From Thermococci archaeon (GTDB lineage Archaea > Methanobacteriota_B > Thermococci > Methanofastidiosales > B48-G16), in the NCBI GenBank assembly GCA_003660605.1, contig QMUN01000006.1:1-12501 (forward strand): 12,501 nucleotides of DNA, written 5' to 3'. The notes under the pieces were generated by a model. It was not told the origin of the DNA. It did not search any database and saw only the letters and a program-made list of their open reading frames with translations. Positions 7,242 to 12,501 of this stretch are shown here, in pieces. The number at the start of each line of letters is the position of its first letter. The first letter of the stretch is position 1. Position numbers and translations under genes: made by a program.

Positions 7242-7248
7242 TTTTTGA

Positions 7249-8223
7249 GTGAGCAGAGTGAATCTTAAATTTTTTAGAAAAAAATGTGTAATAGATAAAA
7301 TAAAATCTGTTTTTGATAAAGAGGATAATTTTCTCATATTGACTCATAAAAATGCGGACGTAGATGCAGTGGGAAGTGCGTTAGCACTGAAATATTATCT
7401 CGAAGAAAAAAATAAGAAGGTCAGGATAGGGTGCGAATCTTTAAACAAACAGGCAAAAATAATTCTGGATAATCTGAAAGAGAGGATAGATTATTACCAT
7501 TATACAGATGAGTTTAGAAATATAATTATTCTGGATACATCTTCGATAAAAAAACTCGGTATTTTTGAAAAAGCTACAAAAAAAGCTGAAAATGTTGTAG
7601 TTATTGATCATCATGAGAAAAATGTACGCATGGAAAAATATTTGTATTACAATGAAAATTTGTCATCCAACTCTGAGATAATCTATAAATTCTTCCCTTC
7701 AAATAATGGAAACTATCTTAAAGCCATACTGGCAGGCATAATTGCAGACACGGGTCATTTTAAGTATGCTGATGTTCATACTTTTGAGACAGTTCTTGAT
7801 ATCCTAAAAAAGGGGATAGATCTTCAGGAAGTCCTTTCCATGCTGAAAGAGGATATGAACAGATCAAAAAAGATCGCTGTTTTAAAGGCTTTTAAAAGAA
7901 TGAAGATATATCCTATAGATGACATGATAATAGCAACTACGAGGATAGGTGCATACGAGGCTATAGTTGCAAAATCGCTTCTCGAAATGGGAGCAGATAT
8001 AGCATTCGTGGCAAGTAAAGACAGGATAAGCTCAAGAGCAAAAAATACTGTTATAGAAAGGGGAATAAACCTGGCAGAGATCATGCAGAAATTAGAAAAT
8101 GGAGATGGTGGAGGTCATAAAGCTGCAGCAGGTGCCGAGGGTCTTGAGGATATAGAAAAAGCTTTGAAGACCTGTGTTGTATTGGTAAGGAAGAGGCTTG
8201 ATAAAAATGGATCAGGAGATTAG
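7249..8223 (+). CDS. DHH/DHHA1 family phosphoesterase (NrnA-like)
   Basis: Predicted manganese-dependent phosphoesterase of the small two-domain DHH-DHHA1 type (324 residues). Relatives hydrolyse very short oligonucleotides, pAp or cyclic-dinucleotide products; the substrate here cannot be told. Metal-binding motifs visible: THKNADVDAVGS (His33, Asp37, Asp39), the ILDTSS strand, the DHH signature at 120-122, IADTGHF with Asp167, and in the C-terminal DHHA1 domain the substrate-binding GGGH at 287-290. It is too short for a RecJ/GAN replication exonuclease, which carries additional domains. The start is GTG at 7249 with no clear ribosome site; an in-frame GTG at 7258 has a weak GTGA ahead of it and would shorten the protein by three residues. 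The 3' end overlaps taw1 by 17 bp. Confidence 0.88.
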   Translation: MSRVNLKFFRKKCVIDKIKSVFDKEDNFLILTHKNADVDAVGSALALKYYLEEKNKKVRIGCESLNKQAKIILDNLKERIDYYHYTDEFRNIIILDTSSIKKLGIFEKATKKAENVVVIDHHEKNVRMEKYLYYNENLSSNSEIIYKFFPSNNGNYLKAILAGIIADTGHFKYADVHTFETVLDILKKGIDLQEVLSMLKEDMNRSKKIAVLKAFKRMKIYPIDDMIIATTRIGAYEAIVAKSLLEMGADIAFVASKDRISSRAKNTVIERGINLAEIMQKLENGDGGGHKAAAGAEGLEDIEKALKTCVVLVRKRLDKNGSGD

Positions 8224-9112
8224 AAACTTATTGAGAAAACAGAGGTATAAAATAGTGGGGGAACACTCTGCGGTAAAGTTATGCCACTGGCTGAAAAAAA
8301 GCCTGATGGAGAATAGAGTTTGTTATAAACAGAAGTTCTATGGAATAAAGAGTCACAGATGTCTCCAGATGACTCCTTCTGTAATAAGTTGTACTCACAA
8401 ATGTTTATTCTGCTGGAGACCCACGCAGTATACTTTTTCTACAATAGAAAATCCAGATCCTCCAGAATTTATAGTCGAAAAAAGCATAGAAGCTCAGAAG
8501 GAACTTCTCTCTGGATACTGGGGTGTTCTTGACAGGGTAGATAAAGAAAAGTTAAAAGAAGCTATTGTGCCTAACAACGTTGCAATATCACTGGCAGGAG
8601 AGCCGACAATGTATCCATTGTTAAGCGATCTGATCGACGAATATAAAAAAAGGAACTTTACAACCTTTCTTGTTACCAACGGTACGAATCCGAAGGTTCT
8701 TGAGAATATAAGTTTGCCATGGAATCTCTATGTCACAATCCCCGCTCCAAATAAAGAGATTTATAAAAAATTGTGTATCCCGCAGATACCTGACGGCTGG
8801 GAAAGGATCATGGAAACACTTGAGCTTTTTCCTTCTCTGAATACAAGAAAGGTAACGAGGCTTACTCTGGTAAAGGGTTATAATCTGAAAAACCCTGAAG
8901 AATATGCAAAATTGATAGAAAAAGCGTCACCAGAGTACATAGAAGCCAAAGCTTACATGTATGTTGGATTTTCAAGATTGAGACTTAATATAGAAAACAT
9001 GCCGTCATTTTCAGAGATCATGAGCTTCGCGCAACAGTTAGAAGCAATGACAAACTATAAAATAAAAGACTCCTCTGAAGATAGTAGAGTAGTTTTACTG
9101 GTGAAAGAATGA
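8207..9112 (+). CDS. taw1: tRNA 4-demethylwyosine synthase (archaeal TYW1)
   Basis: Radical SAM enzyme that builds the tricyclic 4-demethylwyosine ring on N1-methylguanosine-37 of tRNA-Phe using pyruvate, the second step of wyosine synthesis. It helps prevent frameshifting at Phe codons. The 301 residues carry the radical SAM cluster motif CTHKCLFC (Cys62, 66, 69) and three further N-terminal cysteines, Cys26, Cys39 and Cys52, for the second 4Fe-4S cluster. These positions equal those I recall for Pyrococcus abyssi Taw1, which supports the ATG at 8207 over an upstream in-frame TTG at 8198. SLAGEPTMYPLL, FLVTNGT and KAYMYVGFSRLRL are further family blocks. The start lies 17 bp inside the DHH gene and the stop overlaps the next ATG (ATGA). 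The methyltransferase making the m1G substrate is not in the window. Confidence 0.95.
   Translation: MDQEIRNLLRKQRYKIVGEHSAVKLCHWLKKSLMENRVCYKQKFYGIKSHRCLQMTPSVISCTHKCLFCWRPTQYTFSTIENPDPPEFIVEKSIEAQKELLSGYWGVLDRVDKEKLKEAIVPNNVAISLAGEPTMYPLLSDLIDEYKKRNFTTFLVTNGTNPKVLENISLPWNLYVTIPAPNKEIYKKLCIPQIPDGWERIMETLELFPSLNTRKVTRLTLVKGYNLKNPEEYAKLIEKASPEYIEAKAYMYVGFSRLRLNIENMPSFSEIMSFAQQLEAMTNYKIKDSSEDSRVVLLVKE
9100..9105 (+). promoter_or_regulatory. Shine-Dalgarno site GGTGAA inside the end of taw1
   Basis: GGTGAA at -9 to -4 of the ATG at 9109 keeps the spacing used by the adenosine-kinase-like gene, iorA and pfdB. It supports the 4-bp overlapping start. Confidence 0.6.
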
Positions 9113-9510
9113 TAAAGAACTTTGATATAAAAAGTGTAGAAGCAAGGAAATTTGTTAATGAGTATTCTTTACCAAATATGAGAATATCCAATAAGAGTAT
9201 GATAACAAATATAACTAAATCTAATGAAGATATAAAAGTAGAGTTTGTTTTTACTGTAGAGTACAACCCAAATCTGGCGAATATAAAGATAGAAGGGAGT
9301 CTAATATATTCAGGAGAGGATTCTGATATTATTTTAGAATCGTGGAAAGAAAAGAAGAATGAAAAAAGAATGCAGAAAATTCAGATGCCAATTGTACAAA
9401 AATGTTTGATAGAAAGTGTAATTCTGGCAAAAGAGATCAATATTATCCCCCCGGTACCGTTACCCACCATGCAGGAAAAGAAGAAGGATTATGGTGCCAT
9501 GTTTGGATGA
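9109..9510 (+). CDS. Conserved-looking archaeal protein of unknown function, 133 residues
   Basis: I do not recognise a characterised function. The N-terminal half (about 1-75) alternates hydrophobic and polar residues in a way that predicts several beta strands (VEFVFTVEYNP, ANIKIEGSLIYSG). The second half predicts two helices around ESWKEKKNEKRMQKI and QKCLIESVILAKEI. A proline motif PPVPLP at about 118-123 precedes a basic tail. There is no signal peptide, membrane segment or metal motif, so it is probably cytosolic. The layout resembles a small archaeal family I know only as hypothetical proteins; a SecB-like fold is a loose guess. A perfectly framed 4-bp overlap with taw1 and a good ribosome site argue that it is a real gene and the last of this run. 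Its stop codon abuts, with zero bases between, the stop of the convergent nurA. Confidence 0.75.
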   Translation: MIKNFDIKSVEARKFVNEYSLPNMRISNKSMITNITKSNEDIKVEFVFTVEYNPNLANIKIEGSLIYSGEDSDIILESWKEKKNEKRMQKIQMPIVQKCLIESVILAKEINIIPPVPLPTMQEKKKDYGAMFG

Positions 9511-10323
9511 TTATACTATTTTGTCAATCTGTGTATGAAAATCTCCCGAGATCCTGTCTTCCTGTATAATTCCATCAAAATATTCGTCTCTAAGATCCTT
9601 TTCAAACATTATCTTTCTTAAAACGTTCTTGAAAGCTTCTTTTTTATCATCCATGCATACAAGTCTGTGAGCTTCTAATAGGGGATATGGGTATCCAAAA
9701 CAGAGGGGATTTTTTGAGAAATAAGCTAGCTTTGGAAAAACTTTTTCATCTCCGTTCACGATATCTACCCTGAAGTTTCTTCCTTTCTCGTGAAGTCTTG
9801 CTATATAGACATCACCCATTACCATCTTCTCATATTTTTTCAATCCTATATCCACTTTATAGTACCATTTTCCAGTATTTTTTATTACCATGGTATCTGG
9901 AATGCCGGTTTCCAGAAGATTTACCTGTGTTTTTTTGCTTATTCCTACTATAGAACTTTCAAGACTCTTTATATTTTCTTTTATCTCTTTATAGGGAGTT
10001 ATCAGCGCACCATCATACAGAACGAGATCGCATCTTTCAGAAGCTTTTTTCACCATCTCCATCTCGTATTTTATTCTTAAGGAGTCTATATTTTCTGTGA
10101 GAACTGCTTTATTTTCTACAAAATAATCTTTTATTTTGTAATTATCATAAATTACAAAACCGTATCTCAAGATGCCAATGTTTTTTACTCCGTTGCTCCA
10201 TAAGATAGAAGATCCTCCGTCCACAGCTGCAATTTCTCCCTTTTCTTCTTTTTCTATATAAAGAACGTCAAAATCTTTTCTTTTTTGATAGAGTTTTTTA
10301 AGTTCAGATATTATGTTTTCCAT
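9511..10323 (-). CDS. nurA: NurA 5'-3' nuclease domain protein
   Basis: Single-stranded and double-stranded DNA 5'-3' nuclease that works with the HerA translocase in end resection for recombinational repair. Metal-binding residues can be placed: Asp35 in AAVDGGSS, Glu87, Asp104 in VLYDGAL, Tyr211 in GYPYPLLEAH and His219. Their spacings (Glu-Asp 17, Tyr-His 8) agree with those I recall for Pyrococcus NurA (D51, E114, D131, Y291, H299), so the active site looks complete. At 270 residues it is short for the family, mainly between the Asp and the Tyr. I chose the ATG at 10323 because it sits 27 bases after the first T of the TATAAATA box, matching leaderless spacing. An in-frame ATG at 10338 would add five residues but lies only 12 bases from the box and has no ribosome site. 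No herA, mre11 or rad50 is present; the divergent neighbour is radB. Confidence 0.88.
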   Translation of the reverse strand: MENIISELKKLYQKRKDFDVLYIEKEEKGEIAAVDGGSSILWSNGVKNIGILRYGFVIYDNYKIKDYFVENKAVLTENIDSLRIKYEMEMVKKASERCDLVLYDGALITPYKEIKENIKSLESSIVGISKKTQVNLLETGIPDTMVIKNTGKWYYKVDIGLKKYEKMVMGDVYIARLHEKGRNFRVDIVNGDEKVFPKLAYFSKNPLCFGYPYPLLEAHRLVCMDDKKEAFKNVLRKIMFEKDLRDEYFDGIIQEDRISGDFHTQIDKIV

Positions 10324-10342
10324 TTCTTCTTCAATCATCAGT

Positions 10343-10350
10343 TATTTATA
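10343..10350. promoter_or_regulatory. Shared, nearly symmetric TATA element between nurA and radB
   Basis: TATTTATA on the plus strand reads TATAAATA on the minus strand. It lies about 26 bases (centre) before the radB GTG at 10373 and about 24 bases before the nurA ATG at 10323. No second good TATA box is seen in the gap for either gene, so one element may direct leaderless transcription both ways. Confidence 0.5.
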
Positions 10351-10372
10351 GGAAAATGACAATAAAAGCATT

Positions 10373-11020
10373 GTGAAGATAGGATGCTGTTTGGATAAAT
10401 TATCGGATGGTTTTGCAGAAAAAACTATCACACAGGTATATGGAGATTTCGCTACGGGTAAGACCACTATATGTCTTCAGTTATGCTCACAGAGTTTTAA
10501 ACTCGGAAAGAAATCAATATACATAGATACTGAAGGAAGTTTCTCGCCTGAAAGATTGCTCCAGATGAATCCAGAAATGGATTTAAAAAAAATTCTAGTT
10601 TTCGAGCCCTACTCTTTCGAGGAGCAGTGTGAAGTTCTGGAAAAACTCGAAGAAAAAATGAATGATGAGATAGGATTTATAGCCGTGGACTCCATGGTAT
10701 CGCTTTACAGATTAAAAGGAGGCACTTACGATGAGAAACGAGATTTAAACAGGCTTCTCGGCAAGCAACTATTGAATCTATCAAAGATAGCGAGAAATTA
10801 CAATATTCCCGTGGTGATCACGAATCAGATATATGAGGATTTTGACAATGGCGTAACACCTTTGGGCGGAAGTGTTTTACGATACTGGTCCAAAATAATA
10901 ATCAAGCTCGAAAAAGTTCCAGAAAAGACAGGGCATCGAAAAGCAACAATTATTAAACATAAATACAAAAAGGAAGGAGATTCCTGCGAGTTTTTATTAA
11001 CAGATAAAGGGATTATATAA
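10373..11020 (+). CDS. radB: DNA repair and recombination protein RadB
   Basis: RecA/RadA-family ATPase paralogue of euryarchaea. It binds DNA and is thought to assist or regulate RadA rather than perform strand exchange itself. Its 215 residues contain only the ATPase core: Walker A GDFATGKTT at 24-32, IDTEGSF in the strand after it, Walker B FIAVDSM ending near Asp106, and the GGSVLRYWSKIIIKLE block of the C-terminal core. The N-terminal helix-hairpin-helix domain of RadA is absent, as expected for RadB, and the length fits the family. The start codon is GTG at 10373, placed for leaderless initiation from the shared TATA element. It is divergent from nurA, another repair gene. The 3' end overlaps the convergent MATE gene by 8 bp. 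Confidence 0.93.
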   Translation: MKIGCCLDKLSDGFAEKTITQVYGDFATGKTTICLQLCSQSFKLGKKSIYIDTEGSFSPERLLQMNPEMDLKKILVFEPYSFEEQCEVLEKLEEKMNDEIGFIAVDSMVSLYRLKGGTYDEKRDLNRLLGKQLLNLSKIARNYNIPVVITNQIYEDFDNGVTPLGGSVLRYWSKIIIKLEKVPEKTGHRKATIIKHKYKKEGDSCEFLLTDKGII

Positions 11021-12377
11021 CTTTCTTTTTCCAGCTTCCTTTTAAAAACCATAAAAAAGCAACAAAACTTCCCAAAATATTGCTCAAAGCCATCCCTATC
11101 CAGATTCCGGTAGCAGCATAACTTAAAGTAAACGCGAGAATATAGCATAAAGGAATCCTCAGTCCCCAGAGCCTTATAAGCCCAAATATCATCTGCTGTT
11201 TTGTCTGTCCAGCTCCCTGAAATGTAGCTGAAACAGTTTGAAAGACAGCAAAGAATGGTAGAGAGAATACGAAGAGTTTTATAAAGTTTGCACCTTCGTT
11301 TATTACTCCCATATCATCTATGAAAACTCTGTACATATCCTCTCTGAATATATACATTCCGATCGCACCGATCATGAGAATAAGGAATACTATCTTCATA
11401 GTTTTTAAAGCTACATTTTCTGCTCTTTTTTCCTGATCTGCTCCCAAATTCTGGCCTATCATTGTTGTGGATGCTCCCGTAATTCCCCCTGTTACCATGA
11501 AAAGGATATTTGTAAGCCTGTTTCCTATTCCATAAGCCCCTATTGCCAGAACACCGATCTTATTCACAAACTTCATCAAAATCACAAATCCAAAGGCTAC
11601 TCCGCTCTGGCCAATGGATGAAGGTATGCCTATTGTTATTATCTTTTTCATGAACTCCTTTTTAGGTTTCAGATATTTCTTTCTCATCTGTATCCCAACT
11701 TTTCCATAAAAAAGGAGATATATTGCTATTACACTTACAAATGCTCGAGAAATTATAGTTGCAAGAGCTGCACCGGAGACTTCCATTCTCGGAAAAAATC
11801 CGATTCCAAATATCATAAGAGGATCTAAGATAGTATTCAGCCCTACAGATATTGATCCCAGAATCACAGGAGTCTTCATATCTCCGTAGCCTCTCAAAAG
11901 AAAATCAAAGGCTAAACCTGAGAACATGAAGGGCATCCCTATGAATATTATCTTCATATACGATAAAACGATGTTAAATATCTCATCGGGAACACTCATC
12001 AACTTCAGTACTATCGGTGAAGCTAAAAATCCAGTTATCCCTATGGCCAGAGCCAGCAAAAACATAAAAACAAATACCTGTGTGGCAGCTTCATTTGCTT
12101 TCTCCTTCTCCTTGGCACCTATATACTGAGCTACAAGAGCTATCCCTGCAATTGCTGCACCCATAGCAAAGGAGATCATTAAAAATACAAATGGCCATGT
12201 ATTCAGAGGAGCTGTGACCGCTTCCTTTCCAAGTTTGCCTAACCAATAAGTATCTATCAAATTATAAACAGTCTGTATAACTCCTCCGATCATCAGAGGC
12301 CAACCTAAAAGAAACAATGTTTTTGTTATATCACCATTCAGGATATCCTCATGATACTTTGAAAACTTCCTGTCCAT
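11013..12377 (-). CDS. MATE family multidrug/organic-cation efflux transporter
   Basis: Integral membrane antiporter that expels drugs or toxic metabolites in exchange for H+ or Na+. The 454 residues hold about 12 hydrophobic segments arranged as two six-helix bundles. The first bundle opens with LGWPLMIGGVIQTVYNLID. The second follows the basic loop KKYLKPKKEFMKK (about 235-250) and opens with IGIPSSIGQSG. Asp42 in helix 1 and Asn181/Asp185 in NTILDPLMIFG correspond, each with an offset of one, to the cation-site residues D41, N180 and D184 I recall from Pyrococcus PfMATE, so the N-lobe ion site appears intact. The substrate is unknown. The ATG at 12377 is supported by a TATA box at leaderless spacing. 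There is no regulator gene next to it within the window. Confidence 0.93.
   Translation of the reverse strand: MDRKFSKYHEDILNGDITKTLFLLGWPLMIGGVIQTVYNLIDTYWLGKLGKEAVTAPLNTWPFVFLMISFAMGAAIAGIALVAQYIGAKEKEKANEAATQVFVFMFLLALAIGITGFLASPIVLKLMSVPDEIFNIVLSYMKIIFIGMPFMFSGLAFDFLLRGYGDMKTPVILGSISVGLNTILDPLMIFGIGFFPRMEVSGAALATIISRAFVSVIAIYLLFYGKVGIQMRKKYLKPKKEFMKKIITIGIPSSIGQSGVAFGFVILMKFVNKIGVLAIGAYGIGNRLTNILFMVTGGITGASTTMIGQNLGADQEKRAENVALKTMKIVFLILMIGAIGMYIFREDMYRVFIDDMGVINEGANFIKLFVFSLPFFAVFQTVSATFQGAGQTKQQMIFGLIRLWGLRIPLCYILAFTLSYAATGIWIGMALSNILGSFVAFLWFLKGSWKKKVI
11021..11044 (+). terminator. Possible T-rich terminator of radB within the MATE 3' end
   Basis: Directly after the radB stop codon the plus strand reads as two pyrimidine tracts, CTTTCTTTTT and CCTTTT. 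Archaeal termination commonly occurs at T-rich tracts without a hairpin. Since radB and MATE overlap, any radB terminator must lie antisense to MATE, and this is the nearest candidate. No structure supports it. Confidence 0.3.
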
Positions 12378-12398
12378 AGTTTATTGAAAATATTTCTC

Positions 12399-12406
12399 TT
12401 TAAAAA
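12399..12406 (-). promoter_or_regulatory. TATA-like box of the MATE gene; leaderless start
   Basis: TTTTTAAA on the minus strand is centred 25.5 bases before the ATG at 12377. No Shine-Dalgarno-like sequence lies in between. This agrees with leaderless initiation as seen for other first genes in this window. Confidence 0.45.
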
Positions 12407-12470
12407 TGTATGGTTGTACAAGCGTGTGAGTGAAAGGGGGCGAGTTTACTATTGTGAAATCAAAATTATA

Positions 12471-12484
12471 GAAAAGGTTAAATA
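12471..12484 (+). promoter_or_regulatory. Possible promoter for a plus-strand gene beyond the right edge
   Basis: GAAAAG (BRE-like) followed by GTTAAATA (12477-12484) resembles the BRE/TATA arrangement of the binding-lipoprotein promoter. A start about 26 bases downstream would fall just past the window end, so the call cannot be confirmed here. The remaining bases of 12408-12470 show no gene or structure that I can support. Confidence 0.3.
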
Positions 12485-12501
12485 GATCATTACATTAGGG
12501 G

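Noticed and set aside
7249..8223. Assignment as the RecJ-like replication exonuclease GAN
   Set aside because: The protein is only 324 residues and has just the DHH and DHHA1 domains; RecJ/GAN enzymes are larger with additional domains.
5645..9240. Many further copies of agatataaaa-like strings, for example near 5645 and 9226
   Set aside because: They lie inside genes where Asp-Ile-Lys codons produce the string, and none is about 26 bases before a start codon. Only copies at correct spacing were kept as TATA boxes.
1..12501. A defence island, prophage, CRISPR array or mobile element
   Set aside because: No direct-repeat array, transposase, integrase, terminal inverted repeats or phage gene was seen. 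All genes but one belong to recognisable housekeeping, metabolic or transport families, so no new system of that kind is supported.

Overview
The window looks like chromosomal DNA from a euryarchaeal-type archaeon. The evidence is a RadB recombinase paralogue, a prefoldin beta subunit, the archaeal Taw1 wyosine enzyme, an archaeal AMP phosphorylase, a NurA nuclease, TATA/BRE-type promoters and several genes that appear to be leaderless. By eye most genes are A/T-rich (about 35-40 % GC) and favour AGA and ATA codons. The oligopeptide-type binding lipoprotein, the ADP-forming acyl-CoA synthetase alpha subunit and the indolepyruvate:ferredoxin oxidoreductase alpha subunit together suggest a peptide- or amino-acid-fermenting anaerobe. 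I cannot name the lineage; Thermoplasmata- or Thermococci-related groups are possible guesses.

Layout. (1) 1-1567, minus strand: the 5' part of a family-5 ABC transporter binding lipoprotein that runs off the left edge. (2) 1568-1730: a divergent promoter region with an imperfect inverted repeat. (3) 1731-5110, plus strand: AMP phosphorylase, acyl-CoA synthetase (ADP-forming) alpha subunit and an adenosine-specific-kinase family protein, each with a possible TATA box of its own. (4) 5119-9510, plus strand: a tightly packed run of iorA, prefoldin beta, a DHH phosphoesterase, taw1 and a 133-residue protein I do not recognise, with 7-8 bp gaps or short overlaps. (5) 9511-11020: nurA (minus) and radB (plus), divergent across about 50 bp and apparently sharing one TATA element. 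(6) 11013-12377, minus strand: a MATE efflux transporter whose 3' end overlaps radB by 8 bp. The right edge holds a possible promoter for a plus-strand gene outside the window.

How the genes fit together. IorA-type enzymes make aryl-acetyl-CoA from transaminated aromatic amino acids, and ADP-forming synthetases turn acyl-CoA plus ADP and phosphate into acid, CoA and ATP. AMP phosphorylase converts AMP to adenine and ribose-1,5-bisphosphate. These genes sit next to an AMP/adenosine-binding family protein, which gives the region an adenylate and energy-conservation theme. The partner subunits IorB and the synthetase beta chain are not in the window. The later genes serve protein folding, nucleotide or oligonucleotide turnover, tRNA modification, recombination and efflux.

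Translation appears to start in two ways. Four genes at the head of transcription units (AMP phosphorylase, synthetase alpha, radB, MATE) begin about 25-28 nt after the centre of a TATA-like box, as expected for leaderless mRNAs. Four downstream genes (adenosine-kinase-like, iorA, prefoldin beta, the 133-residue protein) carry GGTGAT or a one-base variant at exactly -9 to -4 before the ATG. I see no tRNA, rRNA, CRISPR array, insertion sequence or integration site.
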